The notes under the pieces are model-generated. The model worked only from the letters and a program-made list of their open reading frames with translations. It was not told where the DNA came from and searched no databases. Shown piece by piece: positions 8,495 through 19,359 of a DNA stretch of 64,000 nucleotides (position 1 is its first letter; each line of letters begins with the position of its first letter). The translations under genes and the position numbers were made by a program. Source of the DNA: Thermocrispum municipale DSM 44069. Its GTDB lineage: Bacteria > Actinomycetota > Actinomycetes > Mycobacteriales > Pseudonocardiaceae. The stretch lies in assembly GCF_000427825.1 (NCBI RefSeq), contig NZ_KE386593.1, positions 534,115 through 598,114 on the forward strand. The letters are read 5' to 3'.

Positions 8495-8623
8495 TTATCC
8501 ACAACTTGTCCACAGCCTCTGACCTGCGGAAATTCCCAGAAGGGGGATACTTGTCCCCAAGCTTTCCACAGGCTTGTGGCCGCCTGTGGGCGAGTCGGGC
8601 CAATTGCCCCCAGGTAGTCCACA
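8495..8623. promoter_or_regulatory. Cluster of DnaA-box-like sites upstream of dnaB
   Basis: In about 130 bp I find TTATCCACA (8495-8503, the classic DnaA box), TTGTCCACA (8506-8514, the form favoured in high-GC actinomycetes), TTGTCCCCA (8551-8559), CTTTCCACA (8562-8570), a reverse-strand match around 8583-8590 (CCTGTGGG), and TAGTCCACA (8615-8623). They lie in the 530-bp gene-free gap between the epimerase and dnaB, a relatively AT-richer stretch. Most likely they let DnaA control dnaB transcription, or they titrate DnaA. dnaA and dnaN are not in the window, so calling it oriC is not supported. The rest of the gap (8624-8901) holds no gene I can support. Confidence 0.7.
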
Positions 8624-8901
8624 GAACCGTCCCCAGGCCGACTTGGCAGTGGCGTGCGGGCGGGTTTAGCGTGCCAACGTCCGCGCCGTGGGCAGCTACG
8701 GCAGCAGACCCGTCAACCCGAAGGACAGCGAGCGTCGACCTGCGCACGACCGGTCGGCGTTCGCCACGCGGTGTGTCCCGGTTCGGGCGGACGGATCGCC
8801 GCGAGTTGCCCCGACACGGCTGCCGCCTGCCCGCGGTGGGGGTATCCATGCGGCATACTGGGTATCGAACTTTTGTTCGAGACGAGGGAGGTTCAGCGGC
8901 G

Positions 8902-10302
8902 GTGGCATTGACCGACGACCGCAGCCCGGCGCTGGCCGGGCAGGCACCCACTTCGAGCTCCACGGGTGGCGGGTTCGACCGGCAACCACCGCAGGACATC
9001 GCGGCCGAGCAGTCGGTGCTCGGCGGCATGCTGTTGTCCAAGGACGCGATCGCCGACGTGCTCGAGGTGCTGCGTCCGTCCGATTTCTACCGGCCGGCGC
9101 ATCAGGCGATCTACGACGCGATCCTCGACCTGTACAGCCGTGGTGAGCCGGCCGACCCGATCACCATCTCGGCCGAGCTGGAGCGGCGGGGCGAGCTGGC
9201 CAGGGTCGGCGGTGCCCCGTATCTGCACACGCTCATCGCCACCGTGCCTACGGCGGCGAACGCGGCCTATTACGCGCAGATCGTGGCCGAGAAGGCGGTG
9301 TTGCGCAGGCTGGTGGAGGCGGGCACCCGCATCGTGCAGTACGGCTACGGCGCGGCCGATGCGCAAGGTGATGCGGTCGACGAGGTGGTCGACCGGGCGC
9401 AGGCGGCGATCTTCGAGGTCACCGAGCGGCGCACCAGCGAGGACTACGTGGCGCTGGAGGAACTGCTTCAGCCGACCATGGACGAGATCGACGCGATCGC
9501 CTCCGACGGTGGCATCTCGCGCGGCGTGCCGACCGGTTTCACCGACCTGGACGAGGTCACCAACGGCCTGCACCCCGGCCAGATGATCATCGTGGCGGCC
9601 CGTCCCGGTATCGGTAAGTCCACGCTCGGCCTGGACTTCTGCCGGTCCGCGTCGATCAAGCACGGCATGACCAGTGTGATCTTCTCGCTGGAGATGAGCC
9701 GCACCGAAATCGTCATGCGCATGCTGTCCGCCGAGGCGCGGATCCGCCTGCAGGACATGCGCAGCGGTCGGATGTCCGACGACGACTGGACCCGGCTGGC
9801 CCGCCGGATGTCGGAGATCTCCCAGGCGCCGTTGTTCATCGACGACTCGCCGAACATGACGATGATGGAGATCAGGGCCAAGGCCCGGCGCCTGAAGCAG
9901 CGGCACGACCTGAAGCTGATCGTGCTCGACTACATGCAGCTGATGACCTCGGGCAAGAAGGTCGAGTCCCGGCAGCAGGAAGTGTCGGAGTTCTCCCGCC
10001 AGCTCAAGCTGCTGGCCAAGGAGCTCGAGGTGCCGCTGGTGGCGATCAGCCAGCTGAACCGTGGTCCCGAGCAGCGCACCGACAAGCGGCCGATGCTGGC
10101 CGACCTGCGTGAGTCCGGGGCTCTGGAGCAGGACGCCGACATCGTGCTGTTGATCAACCGGCCGGACGCCACCGAGCGGGACGACCCACGAGCAGGCGAG
10201 GCCGACCTGATCCTGGCCAAGCACCGCGCGGGCCCGACTACCACGGTCACCGTCGCCCACCAGCTGCACTACTCACGCTTCGCCGACCTCGCCCGCGGCT
10301 AG
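8902..10302 (+). CDS. dnaB: Replicative DNA helicase DnaB
   Basis: Hexameric ATP-dependent helicase that unwinds the replication fork and recruits primase. 466 residues: N-terminal DnaB domain (about 30-135, PQDIAAEQSVLGGML), linker helix, RecA-like motor with Walker A ARPGIGKST near residue 232, Walker B LIVLDYMQ near 340, and an arginine-finger region followed by a C-terminal H/R segment. No intein interrupts Walker A, unlike many mycobacterial DnaBs. GTG 8902 gives the normal length; the frame stays open far upstream but those codons cover non-coding DNA. The last 12 codons lie in a 45-bp tandem duplication shared with the convergent GNAT gene. Confidence 0.97.
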   Translation: MALTDDRSPALAGQAPTSSSTGGGFDRQPPQDIAAEQSVLGGMLLSKDAIADVLEVLRPSDFYRPAHQAIYDAILDLYSRGEPADPITISAELERRGELARVGGAPYLHTLIATVPTAANAAYYAQIVAEKAVLRRLVEAGTRIVQYGYGAADAQGDAVDEVVDRAQAAIFEVTERRTSEDYVALEELLQPTMDEIDAIASDGGISRGVPTGFTDLDEVTNGLHPGQMIIVAARPGIGKSTLGLDFCRSASIKHGMTSVIFSLEMSRTEIVMRMLSAEARIRLQDMRSGRMSDDDWTRLARRMSEISQAPLFIDDSPNMTMMEIRAKARRLKQRHDLKLIVLDYMQLMTSGKKVESRQQEVSEFSRQLKLLAKELEVPLVAISQLNRGPEQRTDKRPMLADLRESGALEQDADIVLLINRPDATERDDPRAGEADLILAKHRAGPTTTVTVAHQLHYSRFADLARG

Positions 10303-10355
10303 TCGCCGACGCTTCGCCGACCCTTCGCCGACCTCGCCCGCGGCTGGTCGCCGAC
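10278..10355. repeat. 45-bp tandem duplication spanning the dnaB stop
   Basis: The segment CTTCGCCGACCTCGCCCGCG and its continuation at 10278-10310 recur at 10323-10355, exactly 45 bp apart. Copy one holds the dnaB stop codon (TAG at 10300-10302) and the reverse-strand TAG of the convergent gene; in copy two the base is changed (CGGCTGG), so that reverse-strand stop becomes a Gln codon. A shorter GCTTCGCCGA element lies between them. Confidence 0.9.
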
Positions 10356-11081
10356 CCGGTGCAGCACCCACACGTTCGGCTCCACGTAGGTCGCGTAGCC
10401 GTGCTCCGGCTCGCACAGCACCGGCACCAGCGCGTCCGGTACCTCGATCGGCCCCCGGGTGTCGAACGGCAGCCCGGTCCACTCCCGCCACTGCTCGAGC
10501 GTGCCGGAGATGTGCATCGACAGCGGTGCGACGTTCACGATGGTGCCTCCGGCGCGCACATGGACCCGGAGCCACGGATCATCGGGCAGCCCGTCCGTGG
10601 TGCGCTTGAGATACGACTCCATGGATTCGTCCGGATACGCCGGCTTTCCGTTGGGGCGGACGGGCGCGACGAGTTCGGAGAATCCCAGCGCGGCCACATT
10701 GCTCCGCATGGCGTCGAGCATCAGCCGCGAGAGTCCCTTGCCGCGCTGGTCGACCTGCACCGTGATCTCCAGGGCGGAGACCAGCGTCGGCTCGTCGCCG
10801 GTGAGACGCGTCTGGACACCCTGCCGGATCGCCCAGTCCCAGCCCTCCGCGGGAAGCCCGCTCGCCGGGTCTCCGTCCCACGCCAACGGCACACAGAACG
10901 ATCGCGCGACCGCTCGGTCACCGTCCAACGCGAGCATCACGAACTCGGGAAAGAGCCGGACGCAGGTGTCGTAGTACAGGTCCGAGGTCCGGTCCTGCAG
11001 CATGAACGTGCTCCACGTGCCCGGGAACTTCCACAGCTTGTCGACGAGCTCCGGGCGCTCGGCGAGGGTGACCGTCTCCAT
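10299..11081 (-). CDS. GNAT-fold N-acetyltransferase-like protein
   Basis: 260-residue protein starting METVTLAERPELV. It has a GNAT core: a beta strand (LEITVQVD) followed by the acetyl-CoA-binding turn QRGKGLSR near residue 140, and a long C-terminal half ending with an aromatic, Trp-containing region. Likely an acetyl- or aminoacyltransferase of unknown substrate. ATG 11081 has AAGG upstream; a longer frame to 11156 would run into the divergent promoter. The last 18 residues (VGDQPRARSAKG...VGD) carry an internal echo because the 45-bp duplication at the dnaB end lies inside this gene. Confidence 0.75.
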   Translation of the reverse strand: METVTLAERPELVDKLWKFPGTWSTFMLQDRTSDLYYDTCVRLFPEFVMLALDGDRAVARSFCVPLAWDGDPASGLPAEGWDWAIRQGVQTRLTGDEPTLVSALEITVQVDQRGKGLSRLMLDAMRSNVAALGFSELVAPVRPNGKPAYPDESMESYLKRTTDGLPDDPWLRVHVRAGGTIVNVAPLSMHISGTLEQWREWTGLPFDTRGPIEVPDALVPVLCEPEHGYATYVEPNVWVLHRVGDQPRARSAKGRRSVGD

Positions 11082-11133
11082 GCCGCGGACCTTAGCCAGG
11101 AATACTCCGAGGCCAAACCGGGTTTTCTGCGGT

Positions 11134-11916
11134 ATGAGCGCAGCGATGCCGGTCATCTACCTCAGCCACGGGGCGCCACCGTTGGCGGATGACCCGGTCT
11201 GGCCGACCGAGCTCGCCGCGTGGGCGCGGCAACTGCCCAAGCCGCGCGCCGTCCTGGTCATCTCGGCGCACTGGGAAGCCGCTCCGATGACCATTGGGGC
11301 AACCACGACCCAGCCGTTGGTGTACGACTTCTGGGGTTTTCCGCAGCGGTATTACCAGGTTCGATACCCAGCGCCCGGCGCGCCGGAGCTTGCCGCCGAG
11401 GTGCGCGGACTGCTGTCCGGCGCGGGCTACGGTACGGCTGACGACCCTGGTCGGGGGCTCGATCACGGCGCCTACGTTCCGCTGATGGAGATGTACCCGG
11501 AGGCGGACGTGCCGGTGCTGCAAGTGTCGATGCCGACGCTTGATCCCCGCGAGCTGTACGCGATCGGCCGACGGCTCGCGCCGCTGAGGCAGGCCGGGGT
11601 GCTGATCGTGGGCAGCGGCTTCTTCACTCACAACCTGCGCGAGATGAATCCGATGTCCGGGCCCACCGACGCCCCACCGCCGTCCTGGTCGGTGGAGTTC
11701 GACCAGTGGGGCAACGAGGTGCTCTCCACCGGAGACATCGACGCCGTGCTGGACTTTCAGAGCAAAGCCCCAGCCCCCGGGCGTGCGCATCCGCGCATCG
11801 AACACTTCGCGCCGCTGTTCGTCAGCCTCGGTGCGGGTGAGGAGGCGGGCGTGCCGCGCACGACCGTCCAAGGCTTCTGGTACGGGCTGGCCAAGCGGTC
11901 GATCCAGCTCGGTTAG
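11134..11916 (+). CDS. Class III extradiol ring-cleavage dioxygenase (DODA/LigB family)
   Basis: 260-residue non-haem Fe(II) or Zn enzyme related to 4,5-DOPA extradiol dioxygenase (YgiD) that opens catechol-type rings. Conserved histidines are H12 (YLSHGAPP), H46 (ISAHWE), H111 (LDHGAYVPL) and H166 (FFTHNLRE), the expected metal and acid/base set. ATG 11134 is the best start; ATG 11146 is four codons inside. It is divergent from the GNAT gene and convergent with an SDR. The final codons (KRSIQLG, stop) form the first unit of a five-copy 45-bp repeat array. Confidence 0.9.
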   Translation: MSAAMPVIYLSHGAPPLADDPVWPTELAAWARQLPKPRAVLVISAHWEAAPMTIGATTTQPLVYDFWGFPQRYYQVRYPAPGAPELAAEVRGLLSGAGYGTADDPGRGLDHGAYVPLMEMYPEADVPVLQVSMPTLDPRELYAIGRRLAPLRQAGVLIVGSGFFTHNLREMNPMSGPTDAPPPSWSVEFDQWGNEVLSTGDIDAVLDFQSKAPAPGRAHPRIEHFAPLFVSLGAGEEAGVPRTTVQGFWYGLAKRSIQLG

Positions 11917-12100
11917 GGCGGCGGTCCGCCTCGGGCCAAGCGGTCGAGCCGGCTCGGTCAAGTCACCGGTCCGCCCTTGGCCAAGCGGTCGAGCCGGCTC
12001 GGTCAAGTCACCGGTCCGCCCTTGGCCAAGCGGTCGAGCCGGCTCGGTCAGGCCGGCCGCCGGTGTGCCCTGGTGAAAGCGGTCGAGCCGGCTCGGGCTA
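11889..12100. repeat. 45-bp tandem array linking two convergent stop codons
   Basis: Units begin at 11889, 11934, 11979 and 12024 (exactly 45 bp apart), with a fifth diverged copy from about 12072. The core is GGCCAAGCGGTCGAGCCGGC followed by TCGGTCAAGTCACCGGTCCG. Copies two and three are identical over the full unit. The first copy is the coding 3' end and stop of the dioxygenase gene; the fifth contains the stop of the convergent SDR gene. Period 45 keeps one reading frame through the array. Confidence 0.93.
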
Positions 12101-12994
12101 GTCCTGCTCGATGGCCGCGCGCCCGCCGTGGCCGACCACCGCGGACTCCCGCGCGCCGCGCGCCTCGATGTCGCGCAACGCTTCCGCGTCGGCCTGCGCC
12201 AACCCAAGCCGCTTGGCGCCCAGCTCGACGAACGGCGGCAGGAACGAGCGCAGCAGCTTCAGCCCACCCACCCAGCGCGGGACGTGGATGGTGCGGGCCC
12301 GGCGCAGCGTGCCGCGCTCGATGTCGTCGAGCGCGGTCTCCAGCGGGTAGGTCTTGCCGAGTATCCCGGGCATCGAGCCACGCAGCTTCCCGAACACCGG
12401 GTGCGCATCTGCGCTGGTCACAAGGTCGGTCCTGATCCAGGTCGGGTGCGCGACGCCGACCTGCACGCCGTGATGCCGCAGCTCGGCGCGCAGACTGTTG
12501 CAGAAGGCCTCGACGCCCGCCTTCGCGGCCGCGTAGTTGGCCATCCCCGGCGCGTGTGCGATCGCCGCCAGCGACGAGATGGCCAGTAAATAGCCCTTGC
12601 GCTCGATGACGTGCGGAATCGTGACCCGGAACGTGCGCCACACGCCCAGCAGGTCGACCTCGATGACCTTCTCGAACGCCTTCGGATCGACCGACCGGAC
12701 AAATCCCGTGCTGGCGATGCCCGCGTTGGCCACCACGACGTCGATGCCGCCCCACTTCTCGACGACCTCGGCGACCGCGGTCTCCAGGTCCGGCCAGCTG
12801 GTCACGTCGGCCTTCCAGGACGCGGCGTTCGGCCCAATTCGCTCGGCCACCCGGGTTTGTTCCTCCGGTTCGAGGCCGAGCAGCGCGACCTTGGCGCCGC
12901 GCGCCGCGAAGCGCTCGGCCAGCCCGGCACCGATGCCCCGCGCGGCCCCCGTGACCAGCACAACCTTGCCCTTGAGCGACATCCTGCCGAGCAC
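12098..12994 (-). CDS. Short-chain dehydrogenase/reductase
   Basis: 298-residue classical SDR. It shows the cofactor motif TGAARGIG near the N-terminus, the NAG motif, catalytic Ser in ISSL and the YAAAK pair (Tyr/Lys four apart), then a C-terminal extension of about 70 residues typical of the membrane-associated, lipid-acting SDR subgroup. GTG 12994 follows a GGAGG four bases upstream; ATG 12982 (MSLKGK) is the alternative. It converges on the dioxygenase gene and is divergent from fba. Substrate unknown. Confidence 0.87.
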   Translation of the reverse strand: MLGRMSLKGKVVLVTGAARGIGAGLAERFAARGAKVALLGLEPEEQTRVAERIGPNAASWKADVTSWPDLETAVAEVVEKWGGIDVVVANAGIASTGFVRSVDPKAFEKVIEVDLLGVWRTFRVTIPHVIERKGYLLAISSLAAIAHAPGMANYAAAKAGVEAFCNSLRAELRHHGVQVGVAHPTWIRTDLVTSADAHPVFGKLRGSMPGILGKTYPLETALDDIERGTLRRARTIHVPRWVGGLKLLRSFLPPFVELGAKRLGLAQADAEALRDIEARGARESAVVGHGGRAAIEQD

Positions 12995-13144
12995 GGAACC
13001 TCCTCGAATCGGCCCACCGGCGAGTAAGTCGGACCGAGAGTAACAGGCAATTTCCGGGGGTGCACCCGGCGTTGGTGCTCTGCGGCGCTCCGTTCGTAGG
13101 ATGGGCTTCGACCAGGCTGGATACCGCAAGCACAAGGAGCGCCG

Positions 13145-14176
<1,032 letters not shown>

Positions 14177-14197
14177 CGCGCGAGATTCGCGTTGGCG

Positions 14198-14226
14198 GAG
14201 CCGGCCGGGCTCGTTCCGGCCGGCTC
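14198..14226 (+). terminator. Stem-loop after fbaA
   Basis: A perfect 9-bp stem (GAGCCGGCC with GGCCGGCTC) and an 11-base loop lie 22 bases after the fbaA stop. Only TTCG follows, without a T run, so termination would rest on the stem strength, as is common in high-GC actinomycetes. Confidence 0.6.
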
Positions 14227-14276
14227 TTCGCATGCCTGGGTTCTCCGGCGGGTGGGGCTGCCGTGACGCGCTTCAG

Positions 14277-14361
14277 AGGCGCGGGCTGAATCCTCAAGGG
14301 TTGTCGTGTCGCATTTCTGCGGGCGCGGGCTGCGATCCGCAAGGGGTTGTCGGTCCGGATG
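14277..14361. repeat. Two-copy direct repeat of about 52 bp downstream of fbaA
   Basis: The block GGCGCGGGCTGAATCCTCAA, running on to GGGTTGTCG, at about 14277-14306 recurs with small changes (GGGCGCGGGCTGCGATCCGC, then AAGGGGTTGTCG) at about 14330-14352. It lies in the gene-poor stretch 14227-14610. I see no gene there; the frames that stay open have no ribosome site or recognisable protein. Confidence 0.6.
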
Positions 14362-14610
14362 TCGGGGAACGTGCAGGCTCGCCAGCGGCTGTGGCCCGCA
14401 AGGGCGCTCGCGACGGCTGGGCTCGCCGACGGGGCCCAGGAGTCCCAGGTGCGCCGGTCTGCCATCTCGCACATCGGCGCGCTGCGCACGATGGACGGTC
14501 CCCCTGTGCCGCTCGGCTGACCCGGTGCGGCCGTTCAGCGCCCTGTCGCGCCCGCTCACATCAGCCCGTTTGTTCCTCCCCCGAGCGGCCGACCATCATG
14601 GATGGTGATG

Positions 14611-14694
14611 ATGTCGAAACGTGTCGTAGCCGTGGTCATGGTGTTCCTGCTGGTCGTCGCCGGTGGCAGCGCGATACTCAGCCTGGTTCTCTGA
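14611..14694 (+). CDS. Putative 27-residue single-helix membrane peptide
   Basis: Very short frame MSKRVVAVVMVFLLVVAGGS followed by AILSLVL and TGA. A basic N-terminus is followed by one hydrophobic helix that fills the rest of the peptide, the pattern of small membrane proteins. In-frame ATG codons at 14602 and 14608 and GTG at 14605 are alternative starts. It ends 17 bases before the DUF3151 gene, so it could be co-transcribed. Only topology supports it; length is too short for coding statistics. Confidence 0.45.
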   Translation: MSKRVVAVVMVFLLVVAGGSAILSLVL

Positions 14695-14711
14695 CCTGGC
14701 ACCATGACGCC

Positions 14712-15119
14712 ATGAGCAACCTCCTCCAACCTGAGCCGACCGCACTGCCCGGCAATCCTGCCGCCGAAGCTGCGCTCGACGCGGGCACCCCGGCGGCCGA
14801 GGTCGCCGCCGAACATCCGCAGTTCAGCGAAGCATGGGCGAAGTTGGCCGACGACGCGCTCGCCGGCGGCGACACCGTGGCCGCCTATGCCTACGCCCGC
14901 ACCGGCTACCACCGCGGCCTGGACCAGCTACGGCGCGCGGGCTGGAAAGGGCACGGCCCGATCCCGTGGGACCACCGCCCGAATCAGGGTTTCCTGCGCT
15001 CGCTGGCCGCATTGGCGAAAGCGGCGGAACGGATCGGGGAGACCGACGAGTACGAGCGCTGCAAGCAGTTCCTCGTCGACTCCGACCCTGCGGCGGCCGA
15101 AGCCACCGGGCTCGAATAA
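14712..15119 (+). CDS. DUF3151 family protein
   Basis: 135-residue soluble protein of the actinobacterial DUF3151 family, recognised by the MSNLLQPEPTALP start, the central YAYARTGYHRGLDQLRR segment and the GPIPWDHRPNQGFLRSL motif. Helix-rich, probably TPR-like. Position between fba and purA matches what I recall for its mycobacterial orthologue (the Rv0360c position). Function unknown. A strong hairpin follows. Confidence 0.88.
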   Translation: MSNLLQPEPTALPGNPAAEAALDAGTPAAEVAAEHPQFSEAWAKLADDALAGGDTVAAYAYARTGYHRGLDQLRRAGWKGHGPIPWDHRPNQGFLRSLAALAKAAERIGETDEYERCKQFLVDSDPAAAEATGLE

Positions 15120-15127
15120 CGCGGCTC

Positions 15128-15174
15128 AACGGAAAGCGCTCGCACCCCGGCAGCGGGTGCGAGCCCTTTCCGTT
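15128..15174. terminator. Bidirectional terminator between DUF3151 and HNH genes
   Basis: A long interrupted stem: AACGGAAAG pairs with CTTTCCGTT, and inside it CTCGCACCC pairs with GGGTGCGAG, with a short loop. It sits between two convergent stop codons, 9 bases after one and 12 bases from the other, so it can end transcription from both sides. Confidence 0.85.
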
Positions 15175-15185
15175 CCGTCCGAACC

Positions 15186-15830
15186 TCAGCACGTGGCGAG
15201 CATGTCGTTCAGCGCCGCTTTCTCGTCAGAGGACGTGGTGAGTCCGTATTCGTACTTCACCCCGATCCACATACGCGAGTAGGTGCACCAGTAGGCCTGT
15301 GACGGCGGCTTCCACTCCTCCGGGCCTTTGTCGCCCTTGGACTGGTTCACGTTGTCGGTGACGGCGATCAACTGCGGGCTGTTCAGGTCGTTGGCGAACG
15401 CCTCCCGCTGAGACTGGGTCCAGCTCGACGCGCCGGTGCGCCAGGCTTCCGCGAGCGGTACGACGTGATCGATGTCGACGTCGGCCGGGTCGCTCCAGGT
15501 GGCGCCGTCGTACGGGCTGTACCAACTGCCGGAGGTCGGGTAGCAGTCGTTGCCGACCTGCACACCGGAGCCGTCTCGCTTGAGGACTTCCTCGCGGGTG
15601 TTGCAGTTGTCCCCTTGGTTGCTCCAGTGCGGGAACTTGTCGCGGTCGTAGCCGTCTTGCGAGCCGTCCGGCTGCACCGTCAGCTGACTCAGCATCGAGG
15701 CGGCGGTGGACGGACTCGGGATGTTGGGTGGCTCCGCCATCGCCGTCCCGCTCGAGGCGGCCGAGACCCCGGTGGTGAGCAGGACGGTGGAGCCAAGAAC
15801 GGTCAGTGCGCGGCGAAACGCGAAGGCCAT
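15186..15830 (-). CDS. Secreted HNH-family endonuclease (GmrSD C-terminal/DUF1524-like)
   Basis: 214-residue exported nuclease. A signal peptide of about 32 residues precedes the mature protein. The HNH signature DIDHVVPLAEAW holds catalytic D121/H122, followed about 35 residues later by DNVNQSKGDKGPEEW, the usual Asn and Lys-rich strand of this family, and a cysteine near each end. Likely degrades extracellular DNA for nutrient or phosphate scavenging. ATG 15830 has GGGGA upstream. Convergent with DUF3151 across a strong terminator. Confidence 0.9.
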   Translation of the reverse strand: MAFAFRRALTVLGSTVLLTTGVSAASSGTAMAEPPNIPSPSTAASMLSQLTVQPDGSQDGYDRDKFPHWSNQGDNCNTREEVLKRDGSGVQVGNDCYPTSGSWYSPYDGATWSDPADVDIDHVVPLAEAWRTGASSWTQSQREAFANDLNSPQLIAVTDNVNQSKGDKGPEEWKPPSQAYWCTYSRMWIGVKYEYGLTTSSDEKAALNDMLATC

Positions 15831-15975
15831 GACGTTCCCCTTCTGCCGTGTGCCAGACAGGGGGACGGTGACGCTTCGCGGGTTACCGGCGCTACCGAAA
15901 AGAGTGGCGAATTCGCCAATTGGTGATGACTACACCCGCTTGGCCGCGTACAGAACGTACATATCGCCCGAAAAG

Positions 15976-17989
<2,014 letters not shown>

Positions 17990-18113
17990 GGCCGCGGCGG
18001 TTCGCCGGGGGTTGCGACCGAGCCCGCCCGTGAAGGCCCGAGGCCGTGCGTGCGCTCGCCCTGCTCGGCACCGCGCGAGCATTCAGCTGTCCGCTGCAGG
18101 GCGCCGTAGACCC

Positions 18114-18157
18114 AGAAAAAGCGTTTCCCCGGCGCCGACCAGGCGCCGGGGAAACGC
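18114..18157 (-). terminator. Strong Rho-independent terminator for the sseC operon
   Basis: A perfect 16-bp stem (GCGTTTCCCCGGCGCC at 18121-18136 with its complement at 18142-18157) closes on a 5-base loop. On the minus strand it is followed by five T residues (AAAAA at 18116-18120 on the plus strand). It lies 25 bases after the sseC stop and is the clearest terminator in the window. Confidence 0.95.
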
Positions 18158-18181
18158 GGCGGAAGGAAGAAGCCGGGGACG

Positions 18182-18496
18182 TCAGATGTCGACGGCCACC
18201 CGGTACACCTTGGGTTCGTCGGTTTCCACGACCGCTTCGCCCTTGCCCTTGGCGTGCAGGGCCCGCACGGTCCACTTGCCGGACGCGGCGTAGAACCGGA
18301 ACTCACCCTGTCCGGACGCCTGCACCTCGCCGACGAACTCGCCGTCGCGGTCGAGCAGCCGCACGTAGGCATTACTCACCGGTTCGCTGCCTGCGGTCAC
18401 CGTGCCCGCGATGACGACCTGGCCCTTGGTGTCGAAGTCCTCCGGGGTCGCCTCCTGGGCCGGGGCGGCGCAGCCGCTGTCGACCTGCACGCTCAC
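18182..18496 (-). CDS. sseC: DUF1416 protein SseC
   Basis: 104-residue protein of the DUF1416/SseC family that accompanies rhodanese-type sulfurtransferases in actinobacteria. It has an N-terminal CAAP motif, a carboxypeptidase-regulatory-like beta sandwich (VVIAGTVTAGSEPVSNAYVRL... GEFRFYA) and no catalytic motif. GTG start overlaps the stop of the sulfurtransferase gene by four bases (GTGA), implying coupled translation. Thought to be linked to sulfur metabolism; the biochemical role is not established. Confidence 0.88.
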   Translation of the reverse strand: MSVQVDSGCAAPAQEATPEDFDTKGQVVIAGTVTAGSEPVSNAYVRLLDRDGEFVGEVQASGQGEFRFYAASGKWTVRALHAKGKGEAVVETDEPKVYRVAVDI

Positions 18497-19332
18497 GCGT
18501 CGGCCCCCGTCTCGATCGGCACACCGACCAGCGAGCCGTACTCGGTCCAGGACCCGTCGTAGTTCTTCACGTCCTGCAGGCCGAGCAGCTCGTGCAGCGC
18601 GAACCAGGTGTGGCTGGAGCGCTCACCGATGCGGCAGTAGGCGATGGTCGGCTTGTCCAGGTCCAGGCCCGCCTCGGTGTAGATCTGCTTGAGCTCCTCG
18701 TTCGACTTGAACGTGCCGTCCTCGTTGGCCGCCTTGGCCCACGGCACGTTCACCGCCGACGGGACGTGGCCGGGCCGCTGCGCGGACTCCTGCGGCAGGT
18801 GCGCGGGGGCGAGCAGCTTGCCCGCGAACTCGTCCGGCGAGCGCACGTCGATGAGGTTCTTGGTGTTGATCGCCTCGACGACCTCGTCGCGGAACGCGCG
18901 CAGGGACAGGTCCTGCTCCTTGGCGACGTAGCTGGTCTGCTGCCGCTGCGGCACGTCCTTGACCAGCTCGCGGCCCTCCAGCTCCCACTTCTTGCGGCCG
19001 CCGTCGATCAGCTTGACGTTCTCGTGGCCGTACAGCTTGAAGTACCAGTACGCGTACGCGGCGAACCAGTTGTTGTTGCCGCCGTAGAGCACGACCGTGT
19101 CGTCGTTGGAGATGCCCTTCTCGCTCAGCAGCTTCTCGAACCCGGCCTTGTCCACGAAGTCACGCCGGACCGGGTCCTGCAGTTCGTTCTGCCAGTCGAT
19201 CTTGACGGCGTTGCGGAGGTGTCCGTTGTCGTAGGCGGAGGTGTCCTCGTCGACCTCCACGAACACGATGCCGGGGGTGTCCAGGTTCTCCTCCGCCCAC
19301 GCGGTGGACACCAGGACGTCTTCGCGGCTCAT
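18493..19332 (-). CDS. Thiosulfate sulfurtransferase (rhodanese, CysA/SseA type)
   Basis: 279-residue two-domain rhodanese that moves sulfane sulfur from thiosulfate to acceptors such as cyanide or thiols. The N-terminal domain is inactive; the C-terminal domain has the active loop CRIGERS with catalytic C233. IDVRSPDEFAG marks the second domain start. ATG 19332 has AGGGAGC-like sequence upstream. Operon order DUF4395-rhodanese-sseC with thioredoxin upstream suggests delivery of sulfur or control of thiol redox state. Confidence 0.94.
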   Translation of the reverse strand: MSREDVLVSTAWAEENLDTPGIVFVEVDEDTSAYDNGHLRNAVKIDWQNELQDPVRRDFVDKAGFEKLLSEKGISNDDTVVLYGGNNNWFAAYAYWYFKLYGHENVKLIDGGRKKWELEGRELVKDVPQRQQTSYVAKEQDLSLRAFRDEVVEAINTKNLIDVRSPDEFAGKLLAPAHLPQESAQRPGHVPSAVNVPWAKAANEDGTFKSNEELKQIYTEAGLDLDKPTIAYCRIGERSSHTWFALHELLGLQDVKNYDGSWTEYGSLVGVPIETGADA

Positions 19333-19359
19333 ACCTAGCTCCCTTTCTGGGGTTGCGAA

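Noticed and set aside
8372-8901. Calling the DnaA-box cluster the chromosomal origin
   Set aside because: dnaA and dnaN are not in the window and oriC of actinomycetes lies between them; the site fits regulation of dnaB better.
8902-10302. Possible intein in dnaB
   Set aside because: The frame is the normal 466-residue length and Walker A is uninterrupted.
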